Shown here piece by piece: positions 8,443 through 16,159 of a stretch of DNA of 30,023 nt. Each line of letters starts with the position of its first letter. The first letter of the stretch is position 1. The DNA lies in assembly GCA_002336855.1 (NCBI GenBank), contig DDEV01000025.1:2932-32954 (forward strand), given 5' to 3'. The stretch comes from Leucobacter sp. UBA1945 (lineage in GTDB: Bacteria; Actinomycetota; Actinomycetes; Actinomycetales; Microbacteriaceae). The translations under genes and the position numbers were made by a program. The notes below the pieces were generated by a model that was not told the origin of the DNA, did no database searches, and was given only the letters and a program-made list of their open reading frames with translations.

Positions 8443-8456
8443 GGCGGCGAGCGACG

Positions 8457-9563
8457 CTAACCAGACTCGTGCTGCGAGGCGCGATACAGCGTGAGCAGCC
8501 CCGCAACGCCCTCGGCCTCGAACGCCGAACGCTGCCTCGCAGCCGGGGTGCCCTCGCGGCGAAGCCTCGCCAGGTAGCTCTCGACCCGATCTCGGTCGCC
8601 GAAGCGATCAAGCTCGCTGCCGACTGAGTCGAGCATGCGCTCGATCAGCTCGAACGCGGGCAGGCGCTCGGCGGTGGCCGGGTCGACGAGATCTGATGAG
8701 AGACCGTTGCGGGCCGCGAGCCAATTCGCTCCGTTGACAATGCCTTGCGTCAGCACCGGGCGCTCGATGCCTGCTGCTGCATCGCTCAGGGCTCGGTCGA
8801 CGAGCGCGCGAACGAGCACCGCGAATGCGACCGCATCAGCCGCGCGCAACTGTGAATCCGCAATGCGCAATTCGACTGTCGGGTAATTCTTTGAGAGGCG
8901 AATCACCCAGGCCACGAGGCCCGAATCGAGAATGATGCCTGAGTCGATGAGCCTGGCGACCGCCCGGTCGTACTCCTCGCCGTTCGCGAAGATCTGCGGG
9001 TAGCCAGCCACGGGCATGGTGAGCGCCATCACGTGCCGCCAACTCTCGAACCCGGTCGGGGTGCCGCACCAGAACGGCGAGTTCGTCGAAACTGCGAGCA
9101 GCACCGGCGCCCACCTCGCGACTCTTGCGATCACCTCGACTCCCGCGTCTGCCGACGGCACCGCGACATGCACGTGGGTGCCGGTGAGATACTGGTGCGC
9201 GCCGACCCCGCGAATCTCGGCCTCGATGCGACGGTAGCGCGGCTTCGGGGTGACCGTGCCGATTGTTTCGCCACCCACGGCAGGCAAACCGGTGCCCGCG
9301 AGCACGACCCCGCAGTGCTCGGCGGCCCGCGAAACGGTCGAACGAAACCGCGAGAGCACGGCTTCGGCCTCTGCAGCCTCGTGGCAGATAGGCGTCGACG
9401 TCTCGAGTTGGCTCGAAAAGTACTCGCGCTCGGTCTGGTCGCCGAGTTCGGGGGTAGCGAGAATCAGCTCGGCGGCACTATCGGTCGGCTCGCCGGTCGT
9501 CGCGTCGAGCAACAAGTACTCTTCTTCAACGCCGAACGTGCGTTCGGTCTGCGAATACGACAT
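8457..9563 (-). CDS. YbdK-type carboxylate-amine ligase (glutamate-cysteine ligase family 2)
   Basis: A 368-residue member of the GCS2/YbdK family, close to the usual length. It starts with the family signature TFGVEEEYLLLD, where the glutamates bind ATP-linked magnesium. It also has LETSTPICH near residue 53, GTHVHVAVP near residue 128 and the C-terminal PTVELRIADSQLRAADAVA. These enzymes join a carboxylate such as glutamate to an amine such as cysteine using ATP. E. coli YbdK shows only weak gamma-glutamylcysteine synthesis, so the true substrate is open; in actinobacteria, which use mycothiol and not glutathione, a role in ergothioneine-like or other peptide synthesis is possible. A strong Shine-Dalgarno, GGAGG, lies just ahead of the ATG. 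No partner gene is adjacent. Confidence 0.9.
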   Translation of the reverse strand: MSYSQTERTFGVEEEYLLLDATTGEPTDSAAELILATPELGDQTEREYFSSQLETSTPICHEAAEAEAVLSRFRSTVSRAAEHCGVVLAGTGLPAVGGETIGTVTPKPRYRRIEAEIRGVGAHQYLTGTHVHVAVPSADAGVEVIARVARWAPVLLAVSTNSPFWCGTPTGFESWRHVMALTMPVAGYPQIFANGEEYDRAVARLIDSGIILDSGLVAWVIRLSKNYPTVELRIADSQLRAADAVAFAVLVRALVDRALSDAAAGIERPVLTQGIVNGANWLAARNGLSSDLVDPATAERLPAFELIERMLDSVGSELDRFGDRDRVESYLARLRREGTPAARQRSAFEAEGVAGLLTLYRASQHESG

Positions 9564-9582
9564 GTCAACCTCCGTCCCGACC

Positions 9583-9597
9583 CTGCCGAGACGGCAG
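9583..9597 (-). other. Small hairpin upstream of the YbdK-type gene
   Basis: CTGCCG and CGGCAG form a perfect 6-bp stem around a three-base loop, about 20 bases upstream of the start codon and close to the ribosome-binding site. It may lie in the 5' leader; no regulatory role is shown. Confidence 0.3.
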
Positions 9598-9696
9598 CGC
9601 CTCCACTCGCTTCGAGCATATGAGCGCGGGCCTCAGGGACCATAGGGCTTGACTGTACTCGCGCTCAGCCGCTAAGCACATCGGGGCGCTGCCGAA

Positions 9697-10026
9697 TCAG
9701 ATCAGGTCTGGGTTCTTTCGAGCATACGTCTCGGCTTCGTCTTCTGACACGACGACGAGCCCCCTCGGCGTGTGCGACAGCGCGGCCAGCACCTTCACCC
9801 AGACGAGGTTGAGCTGCGGGGGCCGGCTGCCCGCAAACCTGAACGCAATGTTGGAATATGGCGAGAGCCACACCGATACCCGACCGCTGCCCTCTTCGGG
9901 CGCGCGAGTCCAGCTCAAGAAGAAACATTCTTGCTTCTTCAGTTTCTGCCCGACGACCACTTTCAGGTGCGCCAGCACACGATCGTCGAACTCATACTCA
10001 TTCGTTCCGTGCATCAAATAGCCCAT
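9697..10026 (-). CDS. DUF7882-like small protein
   Basis: A 109-residue protein of the family common in Microbacteriaceae (DUF7882), recognisable from MGYLMHG at the start, EFDDRVLAHLKVVVGQKLKKQECFFLSW, then GSGRVSVWLSPYSNIAFRFAGSRPPQLN and LVVVSEDEAETYARK at the end. Its role is unknown; some relatives carry a misleading ATP-dependent DNA ligase label. The ATG at 10026 matches the family's usual first residues, but the frame stays open to an ATG at 10125 with plausible codon use, which would add 33 residues (MTKNEQKLRLLSV...). No clear ribosome-binding site decides between them. Divergent from the AraC-type gene. Confidence 0.75.
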   Translation of the reverse strand: MGYLMHGTNEYEFDDRVLAHLKVVVGQKLKKQECFFLSWTRAPEEGSGRVSVWLSPYSNIAFRFAGSRPPQLNLVWVKVLAALSHTPRGLVVVSEDEAETYARKNPDLI

Positions 10027-10259
10027 GTTGCTCATCATCTCAGCGGCGAGCGCGCATGCGGTGCGACTTGAGACCAGCGTGGTCATCACTGACAGCAAGC
10101 GCAGCTTCTGTTCGTTTTTCGTCATGAGCGCCGCACACACCCGTACGACTTCTCGGCGACACGACGCGGCTGGCCCCTCGCGCGCAGTTGCGGGTTAGGC
10201 TCGGCATATGCGATGCCCTCTTCCGAAGGTGAGCAGTAGCTAAAAATTGGGGGTCATCG

Positions 10260-11228
10260 TTGCAGCACATCGACGTGCAGAAGTTTCGATCGACAGATGT
10301 GTCAGAGATCGAAGAGACCTGGCGCGAGTTCGTGCCCTCGGCAGAGTTGATGCAGGTAGACGAACTCCGGTGCAGCCTCGACTGGCATTCGATTTCAATG
10401 GCCGGCATGGCGCTCATCAAATACGAAATGGCGGCCGATGTGCGGTCGGTCATCGAACCGGCGGGTCAGCTGTTTACGTGTCAGTTCACGACGAGCGACG
10501 GCGGAATCGAAGACGACCGTCGGAACCTCGACCCGAGACTGCCGTGGGCAAGCGACGGTCGCGAGATCAGGGGCACCTGGCGCGAGAGCGCGAGCGTGCA
10601 GGCGCTGGTGTTCGACCGCGACTACGCACAAGAGCAGGCGCGCCTCATCTCGGGTGACGACACCCTCGTGCTGAGGGTCGACCGCTCAGAAGCCGTGTGT
10701 CGCCGCTCGGCTGCTCAGTGGCAGCTGACGTTTGATTACGTGCTTGCTTCGCTCGCCGGGCTGCACAGCGATGAACCGCTGACAAAGGATCTCATTATCG
10801 CTGGGCTGCAACGCCAGGCGCTGCTCACCGTGTTCAGCTCGTTCGCCACGACGTTCTCAGAGGCCTCGCGCCGATCTGCGCAAAGCGGCGCATCGCCGCA
10901 GACCGTGAAACGCGCGATCGCGTTTATCGACGCGAACGCGCACTTGCCGATCACGATCGACGATGTGGCGCGAGCCTCGCATATCTCGACGAGGGGGCTG
11001 CAGTACGCGTTCAAGCGCGCGCACGACATCTCACCGAACGATTACCTGCGCAGGGTTCGACTCGCCGGTGCTCGAGACGCGTTGCTCGCCGCCGAGTCGG
11101 GCGACAGCCTCGCCGCGATCGCCAAGCGCTGGGGGTTCTCGAACGTGTCGAGATTCACTGCGACCTACCGCAGCGAGTACGGCCGCCACCCTGGCGAGCT
11201 GCTGAAGCATACGACCACCGTTCACTGA
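10260..11228 (+). CDS. AraC-family transcriptional regulator
   Basis: A 322-residue regulator. The N-terminal 200 residues resemble the AraC-binding-like sensor/dimerisation domain found in AraC proteins that respond to small aromatic or other ligands. Residues about 220-318 form the double helix-turn-helix: IDDVARASHISTRGLQYAFKRAHDISPNDYLRRVRLAGAR, then SLAAIAKRWGFSNVSRFTATYRSEYGRHPGELL, matching the family signature well. The start is a TTG at 10260 with a GGGGG run eight bases upstream; no ATG fits the first conserved stretch. The target is not obvious. The divergent DUF7882 gene or a distant catabolic operon are both possible; the downstream flavin reductase is convergent with it. Confidence 0.9.
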   Translation: MQHIDVQKFRSTDVSEIEETWREFVPSAELMQVDELRCSLDWHSISMAGMALIKYEMAADVRSVIEPAGQLFTCQFTTSDGGIEDDRRNLDPRLPWASDGREIRGTWRESASVQALVFDRDYAQEQARLISGDDTLVLRVDRSEAVCRRSAAQWQLTFDYVLASLAGLHSDEPLTKDLIIAGLQRQALLTVFSSFATTFSEASRRSAQSGASPQTVKRAIAFIDANAHLPITIDDVARASHISTRGLQYAFKRAHDISPNDYLRRVRLAGARDALLAAESGDSLAAIAKRWGFSNVSRFTATYRSEYGRHPGELLKHTTTVH

Positions 11229-11257
11229 CGGGGCGGATTCAATCGGGCTCGATCGAA

Positions 11258-11746
11258 CTACGGCAGCACCCGAAACGCGCGGTCGATGTAGATGAGCGCC
11301 TCGCCCGAGTCGCCCTCGATGACGTCAAGCACCTCGGCGATCACTGCTGACGAGGCGCCGACCGGCGTCACCTGTATCGCGCGGCAGCGCAGCGCAGCGC
11401 GCACACCTGGCAGATGAGGCTCGCCGGTGGGCAGGGTCTCCCACCCCTGCGCCTCGGTGAAACGCTCGCCGCCAGAGACCGCGAACTGCTCGGCAACGGC
11501 GAGCTGGCGCGCATCGAGCAGGTGCACCAAGAACGTATCGGCCGAGAGCAGCGCGCCCGCGCTTCCGGTGGCACGGGTAACCGAGAACGTGAGAGCGACC
11601 GGATCGAGGCCAACCGATGCCACGCTCGAGGCGGTGAGGCCGACCGGGCCCTCTGGCGTGGTGGCCGTGATCAGCGCAATCCCGGCGGGGTGCTCGCGAA
11701 ACGCGGCCTTGAACTGCTCGGCGACGCTCACGCCCTCGCCGCTCAT
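11258..11746 (-). CDS. Flavin reductase-like FMN-binding protein
   Basis: A 162-residue protein of the flavin reductase-like family (split-barrel FMN-binding fold). Typical stretches are FREHPAGIALITATTPEGPVGLTASSVASVGLDPVALTFSV, where the TASS motif contacts FMN phosphate, and a late AVIAEVLDV strand. Such enzymes use NAD(P)H to reduce free or bound FMN, often supplying a two-component monooxygenase. No oxygenase gene is adjacent. Upstream lies a near-perfect SoxR box between a -35 and a -10 with 19-bp spacing, so the gene is probably induced by redox-cycling compounds. The ATG at 11746 has a weak ribosome-binding site; a GTG at 11731 with GAGGG just ahead is an alternative. No in-frame start lies between the box and 11746. 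Confidence 0.88.
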   Translation of the reverse strand: MSGEGVSVAEQFKAAFREHPAGIALITATTPEGPVGLTASSVASVGLDPVALTFSVTRATGSAGALLSADTFLVHLLDARQLAVAEQFAVSGGERFTEAQGWETLPTGEPHLPGVRAALRCRAIQVTPVGASSAVIAEVLDVIEGDSGEALIYIDRAFRVLP

Positions 11747-11826
11747 CGGGCGACTCGCGAACGCAAACCACGGAGCGAGAGAACTGGTGTCGGCGTGCCG
11801 CCGATCAGAGAATTACGCATACTACG

Positions 11827-11857
11827 ACGTTACAACCTCAAGTGAACTTGAGGACAA
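11827..11857 (-). promoter_or_regulatory. SoxR-type promoter with near-canonical SoxR box
   Basis: CCTCAAGTGAACTTGAGG (11836-11853) has perfect 8-bp arms around a two-base centre and differs from the classical E. coli soxS site in only one central base. On the minus strand it lies between a -35-like TTGTCC (11852-11857) and a -10-like TAACGT (11827-11832) with a 19-bp spacer, the stretched spacing typical of promoters activated by MerR-family proteins such as SoxR. Transcription would start near 11820 and run into the flavin reductase gene with a leader of about 75 bases. No soxR gene is in the window. Confidence 0.75.
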
Positions 11858-11893
11858 ATCGGGCGATGCGGCGCGACACAGTACGACACGAAA

Positions 11894-11935
11894 CGACACA
11901 GTGCGGCATCGAACGAGCGATGCCGCACTGTGTCG
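11894..11935 (-). terminator. Perfect 18-bp hairpin, probable terminator of the SDR operon
   Basis: CGACACAGTGCGGCATCG and its exact reverse complement are separated by six bases. The hairpin begins 12 bases after the stop of the SDR gene on the minus strand and is followed on that strand by TTTCG, a short T-rich run. It probably ends transcription of the MarR-SDR operon and may also insulate the SoxR-type promoter. A nine-base direct repeat of one arm end (CGACACAGT) occurs at 11874. Confidence 0.75.
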
Positions 11936-11947
11936 AGAAGTGGATCG

Positions 11948-12742
11948 TTAGTCGTTCCACGACCAGACATCGTCGCCGCGCAGCGTGGCGTCAGCGCCGC
12001 CGTCGCAGTAAATGGTCTGGCCAGCGAGGTGCGAGTTCTGCGGGCTGGTGAGCCAGATCAGCAGGTCAGCGACCGTCTGGGGCGACTGGTGGTAATTGAG
12101 CGGCATCGGCACCGACTGGTCGACCATCGCGGCACCCTCGGGGGTGGCGAGCAGCGGGGCCGTCATAGGCGTGATTACGGTGCCGGGGCCAACGGCGTTC
12201 AGCGGAATCCCGCTTCCGGCCCACGCCTCGCTGATCGACTCGCGGCGCACCCAGCGCGAAAGGGCACGCTTCGACGACGGGTACATGAGGTAGCCGATCT
12301 CGGGTCCCTGCGCCTCGAGGCCAGCGGCGATCTGCAGTGCGCGATCCTCGTCGCCCGCAAGAGCCGCGTCAACGAGTTCAGCCGAGACCGTTTGCAGCGA
12401 AGCCATCGACGACACGACGGCGACGCGAGGCGCGCTCGATGCTCGCAATGCTGGCAGCAGCGCGGTCAAGAACTCGGTCACGCCGAAGAAGTTGATCGCG
12501 ATCGTCTTGGCGATGGGCGCGGCAATGCCCGCGCAGGCGATGACCGCGTCGACCGTGCCGCCGGCGAGCTTCGCAGCCTCGTCGGCCGCGGCGATGCGCC
12601 CCTCGTGCGTCGAAAGGTCGGCGGTCACCTCGGCGTCTTTGAGGTCGACACCGATCACGGTGTGGCCCTGCTCGCGCAGGGTCTGCGCGGTGGTAGCCCC
12701 GATGCCCGATGCGGCTCCGGTGATCACATAGGTGCGAGTCAT
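11948..12742 (-). CDS. Short-chain dehydrogenase, 3-alpha-hydroxysteroid dehydrogenase-like
   Basis: A 264-residue classical-type SDR. The Rossmann glycine motif TGAASGIG is at residues 8-15, and an acidic residue in GVDLKDAE suggests NAD(H) preference. The catalytic residues are Ser112 in VVSSMAS and Tyr154/Lys158 in YPSSK. The 41-residue gap between Ser and Tyr is much longer than usual and matches the insertion known in Comamonas 3-alpha-hydroxysteroid dehydrogenase/carbonyl reductase, which oxidises 3-hydroxysteroids and reduces carbonyls. The C-terminus has the usual GQTIYCDGGADA. The ATG at 12742 is chosen over 12754 because GGAG lies just upstream of it. It sits 38 bases downstream of the MarR gene on the same strand, so probably in one operon under MarR control. 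Confidence 0.9.
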   Translation of the reverse strand: MTRTYVITGAASGIGATTAQTLREQGHTVIGVDLKDAEVTADLSTHEGRIAAADEAAKLAGGTVDAVIACAGIAAPIAKTIAINFFGVTEFLTALLPALRASSAPRVAVVSSMASLQTVSAELVDAALAGDEDRALQIAAGLEAQGPEIGYLMYPSSKRALSRWVRRESISEAWAGSGIPLNAVGPGTVITPMTAPLLATPEGAAMVDQSVPMPLNYHQSPQTVADLLIWLTSPQNSHLAGQTIYCDGGADATLRGDDVWSWND

Positions 12743-12780
12743 GTTTCGCTCCAATTCTTTCTTGAGTGTGGTGTTTTTGT

Positions 12781-13296
12781 TCAGCCGCGAGCTTGTGGCC
12801 GCGGTTGGTTCTCTGGGCTGGCGTAGCGCCGCAGCGCGCGGGCGAACTGCGCGATCGACGCTGCCTCGCCGGCACCCCGGTGCACTTCGGCGATTGCTCG
12901 CTCGACCATGGCGACCCCGGCTGCCACGAGGCGCTCGTATACCGCGATGCCCTCGCGCGTGAGGGTGATCTCTGCGGCGCGGGCGTCGTCGGTGGCGCTG
13001 CGGCGCTCGATCAGTCCGGCGCCCGCGAGGCGAGCGAGGCTCTTGCTGGTGGTGGGCCGAGTCAGATACAGCTCGGCTGCAAGCTGCGCCGGGCGCAACG
13101 AGCCGAATCGCCCGATGGTGTGCAGCGTGCGCACGTCAGCCTCGTTGATGCTGAGGCCCATTCGCGTCGCGATCTCGCCCTGCACGACCGGAGACGACCA
13201 GCTCGCAACGAGCGACACGAGCGCATCGAGCAGCTCCGCTGCCTGCGGCTCTTGCACCTCAGCCGGGGCGTGAGCCCCTGCGCGACGTTCGGTCAT
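12781..13296 (-). CDS. MarR-family transcriptional regulator
   Basis: A 171-residue MarR-type winged-helix regulator. The DNA-binding part runs through INEADVRTLHTIGRFGSLRPAQLAAELYLTRPTTSKSLARLAGAGLIERR, followed by the wing TDDARAAEITLTREGIAVYERL. The flanking helices at both ends should form the dimer interface. It is the first gene of a likely operon with the downstream SDR. The -10 box TAGACT lies six bases from the ATG (leaderless), and a palindrome overlaps the -35, so it probably represses its own operon until a phenolic or other ligand binds. Ligand unknown. Confidence 0.92.
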   Translation of the reverse strand: MTERRAGAHAPAEVQEPQAAELLDALVSLVASWSSPVVQGEIATRMGLSINEADVRTLHTIGRFGSLRPAQLAAELYLTRPTTSKSLARLAGAGLIERRSATDDARAAEITLTREGIAVYERLVAAGVAMVERAIAEVHRGAGEAASIAQFARALRRYASPENQPRPQARG

Positions 13297-13302
13297 GCCC
13301 TC

Positions 13303-13330
13303 AGTCTACGCCGATGATTGCCAAAGGCAA
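13303..13330 (-). promoter_or_regulatory. Leaderless promoter of the MarR gene with overlapping operator
   Basis: On the minus strand, TTGCCT (13325-13330) and TAGACT (13303-13308) are separated by 16 bases, and the ATG follows six bases after the -10. TTGCC-TTT-GGCAA (13318-13330) is an inverted repeat that covers the -35. A MarR dimer on it would block polymerase, a common autorepression design. Confidence 0.65.
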
Positions 13331-13365
13331 CTAGTTTCTCGGCGAGCGTACGCACCTCGCGGGCG

Positions 13366-15111
13366 TCAGCGCGCGACGGCCACCCGCGGCACCGTGACAC
13401 GAAACTCAGTGCCCTCGCCCTCGCCGCTCGTCACCGACATGGTGCCGCCGTGCGCGAGCACGATCGCGCGAATGATGGTGAGCCCGAGGCCGATGCCCGG
13501 CACCGCGTTTCGAGTCGCGGTCGATGCGCGAAAGAATCGCGTGAAGAGCTTGTCTTGCTCGTCCTTCGGAATGCCGAGCCCCGTGTCACGCACCCAGACC
13601 TCGACCGCGTCGTCGAGCGGCCTCGCACCGACAACCACCTCGCCCCCGCTCGGCGTGAACTTGATCGCGTTCGACAGCAGGTTGTCGACGGCCTGCCCGA
13701 TGCGCACAGGGTCGGCCGTCACATTGAGCGGCTCATCGCCAAGGTTTGCGACCACGCGCACCTCCCCACGAAGAGCGTTCGGCTGCGCCGAGCGCACCGC
13801 CGACGCAACGCTTTCGTTGAGGTCGAACTCGCGCAGCGCGAGCGGAAACGAGCCCGCCTCGACCTGCGCGGTGAAGAGCAGATCGCCGACGAGCGCGAGC
13901 AGGCGATTCGCGTTGCGCTCGATGACGTCGACGAACTCCTGCTGGTCTTCGCTGAGCGGCTGCTCGGGATCGTTCTGCAGCAGGTCGAGAAACCCGAGAA
14001 TCGAGCTCAGCGGGGTGCGCAGCTCGTGCGACACCATTCCGACGAACTCGTCTTTCATGCGGGCGACCTCGGCAGCGCGTGTCTCGTCGGTGATGACGAG
14101 CAGGTAGCCGAGATGGTTGCCGTCGCCATCGCGTCGCTGGGTGACCGTGACCCGCGCCGGCACCGTCACGCCGGTCGCGGTGATCACCTCGAGGTTTGTC
14201 TCGAACGTCGAGTACGCATCGGTCGCGGCGAACAGCGCGCGAATCCCGGCGGGCAGCGCTTCAGAACCGGCGAGCTCGCAGTCGGAGGGGTGATCACTTG
14301 CGAGCGCATCGAGCACTGACTCCGGAAAGAAGCGTTCGATCGTGACGGTATCAAGCACCTGCTGCACCGTCAGGCCGAACAGATTCTCGGCGCCAGGGGT
14401 CCAGGCCTGCACCTTGCCAGCGGTATCGGTTGCAAAGATCGCCTGCGCGGTGATCGACGACCACAGGCTCTCGAACGATTCAAGCAGCGCGCGATACTCT
14501 TTGTGACTCGCATCGAGTCTGGCGATCATCTGTTCGTTCTGCCGAATCGCCTCAGACCGCTCTTCGAGCAGGCGCTCGGCTTCTTGCGTTCGCCTGCGTT
14601 GCTGGCGCGAGAGCTCGTTGATCACCGCGGCGACGACGGCGAACACGAGCGGCGCTACAATCGCGCGCACCCACTCGACAGGTTCTTCGGGCGGGTCGGT
14701 GATGAAGTGGATCGTGTAGTTGAACGCCGACAGCACCGCAACGAACACCACGTACCGCACACCCGGCGCCGCGGCCAGCCACACCACGGGAATCAGCAGC
14801 AGCGAACCGAAGAGCGAGGCGGTGCCGCCGGTGCCGGTGCGAAACAGACCGAACGCAATGATGTCGACCATCGGCACGAGCATGACCGCAAAGCCTTCGT
14901 AGCGTCCGCGCACGCTCAGCCAGGCTGCGTACAGCGTGGCGACAAAGATCATGATCGCCGAGATCGAGATCAGCAGTTCGTTGGTGATGTGTATGCCGTC
15001 GACCGACATCGTCAGCACGCACGCGATGAGCAGCGCGGCAAGCGTGGGCAATTGCTTCAGCAGCGGGCTCGGTCGGTCGAGCAGGCGGCGAAGCCGTAAG
15101 GGAGCCGTCAC
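13366..15111 (-). CDS. Membrane sensor histidine kinase with PAS domain
   Basis: A 581-residue sensor kinase. Residues about 15-180 hold five or six membrane segments with short loops and no large outside sensor domain. A helical linker (QQRRRTQEAERLLEERSEAIRQNE region) leads to a PAS domain (about 215-345, with FATDTAGKVQAWTPGAENLFG). The dimerisation domain has phospho-acceptor His362 in MVSHELRTPLSSILGF, and the ATPase domain follows with the N box NLLSNAIKF, DTGLGIP and GIGLGLTI. The start is a GTG at 15111 that overlaps the TGA of the receiver gene by four bases; the upstream open frame to 15261 only shadows that gene. Signal unknown; an intramembrane or cytosolic cue sensed by the membrane bundle or PAS domain is likely. 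Confidence 0.92.
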   Translation of the reverse strand: MTAPLRLRRLLDRPSPLLKQLPTLAALLIACVLTMSVDGIHITNELLISISAIMIFVATLYAAWLSVRGRYEGFAVMLVPMVDIIAFGLFRTGTGGTASLFGSLLLIPVVWLAAAPGVRYVVFVAVLSAFNYTIHFITDPPEEPVEWVRAIVAPLVFAVVAAVINELSRQQRRRTQEAERLLEERSEAIRQNEQMIARLDASHKEYRALLESFESLWSSITAQAIFATDTAGKVQAWTPGAENLFGLTVQQVLDTVTIERFFPESVLDALASDHPSDCELAGSEALPAGIRALFAATDAYSTFETNLEVITATGVTVPARVTVTQRRDGDGNHLGYLLVITDETRAAEVARMKDEFVGMVSHELRTPLSSILGFLDLLQNDPEQPLSEDQQEFVDVIERNANRLLALVGDLLFTAQVEAGSFPLALREFDLNESVASAVRSAQPNALRGEVRVVANLGDEPLNVTADPVRIGQAVDNLLSNAIKFTPSGGEVVVGARPLDDAVEVWVRDTGLGIPKDEQDKLFTRFFRASTATRNAVPGIGLGLTIIRAIVLAHGGTMSVTSGEGEGTEFRVTVPRVAVAR

Positions 15112-15473
15112 GCTGCCACTCGCTCGATTGCTTCGTGCAATGAGGCCCCGGTGACGGGTTTCGGCAGGGCCGCGTCTGACTCTGGGTAGCCGGCCGCGTC
15201 GAGCACCGAGCTGATCACGATTGCGCAGTCCGGAAACCTTTTGCGCACGAGTGCGGCGCACTCGGCACCAGAGACACCGGGCAGCAGCAGGTCGACGATC
15301 GCAACGCTCGGCGAGATGCTGTCGAACGCGGCGATAGCGGCTTCGGCGCTGACCGCCCCGAACACCGAGAACCCCTCGCGCTCGAGCATGCGACGCAGCA
15401 GCATGAGCTGGTCTTGGCTGTCTTCTACGACCAACGCAAGCCGCGCCTTTCGGTCGCTCAGCTGCTCGCTCAT
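15108..15473 (-). CDS. Single-domain response regulator receiver
   Basis: A 121-residue CheY-like receiver with no output domain. The acidic pair is Glu17/Asp18 (LVVEDS), the phosphorylated residue is Asp61 (IVDLLLPG), the switch serine is in VISSV and the conserved lysine in LPKPV. The ATG at 15473 is preceded by GAAGGGAT, a good ribosome-binding site; a start at 15491 is less likely. Its stop overlaps the GTG start of the histidine kinase by four bases, so the two are translationally coupled. Without a DNA-binding domain it must act through protein contacts or as a step in a phosphorelay. Confidence 0.9.
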   Translation of the reverse strand: MSEQLSDRKARLALVVEDSQDQLMLLRRMLEREGFSVFGAVSAEAAIAAFDSISPSVAIVDLLLPGVSGAECAALVRKRFPDCAIVISSVLDAAGYPESDAALPKPVTGASLHEAIERVAA

Positions 15474-15610
15474 GCCGATCCCTTCGCCCATCTCACCGCT
15501 GCGCCGACCAAATGATCGTGCACGCGCAGCATGTGTTTGCCCATGGCATATGTGTTAACAGTAGCGCCCGCAGCTTGCAGACGGTACTCATTTGTAACGT
15601 TGGATCGCGG

Positions 15611-16108
15611 CTACGCCATGCCAAGCTGCTGCCTGCGGCGAGCCGCAAACGCACCGATCCACTCGACCATGAGCCAGATCCAGCCGACGACCCAGGCGAT
15701 CGCCGAAATATACGAGAGCACTGCGGTGAGACCATCGGTTGCGGCGTGCACCGCTTCGCTGTTCTCGCCGTATGCGCCGAGCCACACCTGCAGGGTCGAC
15801 CCCCAGTCGCTGTCGCCGCCGTCGGGCATGGTGATGCCGAGCACGAGCGCTCCCGCGAGACTCACCCAGGCGGCGATCGTCGCGCGCTTCAGCCGGGTGG
15901 CGTCGAACAGGCCCTTCTTCGAGAGAAAGCCCTGTGTCGCGGCAATTACCTGCAGCACGTAGCCGATGGCCATCACGAAGATGGGGCCGAAGATGATGAA
16001 GACCATCATCCAGCCGAACGAGAAGGTCTTCAGCAGCAGCGCGACGAGTGGCAGCACGATGAGCGCGATGCCGGTGATGCGCGCTGAGGCTGACGGGCGA
16101 GAGTTCAT
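15611..16108 (-). CDS. Hypothetical four-TM membrane protein
   Basis: A 165-residue membrane protein I do not recognise as a named family. Four hydrophobic segments can be seen (about residues 9-27, 30-58, 77-95 and 130-150). There are basic residues in the loop FLSKKGLFDATRLKR between segments 2 and 3, an acidic segment DGGDSDW after the third, and a basic C-terminal end (AARRRQQLG) that should face the cytoplasm. A CAGAAT -10-like box lies six bases before the ATG, suggesting a leaderless transcript. It is followed after 137 bases by the receiver/kinase pair on the same strand; a functional link is not shown. Confidence 0.8.
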   Translation of the reverse strand: MNSRPSASARITGIALIVLPLVALLLKTFSFGWMMVFIIFGPIFVMAIGYVLQVIAATQGFLSKKGLFDATRLKRATIAAWVSLAGALVLGITMPDGGDSDWGSTLQVWLGAYGENSEAVHAATDGLTAVLSYISAIAWVVGWIWLMVEWIGAFAARRRQQLGMA

Positions 16109-16159
16109 GCGTTCATTCTGGCAGTGCTCGCCCGCTCGGGCGCTGCGGCTGGCCGATGC

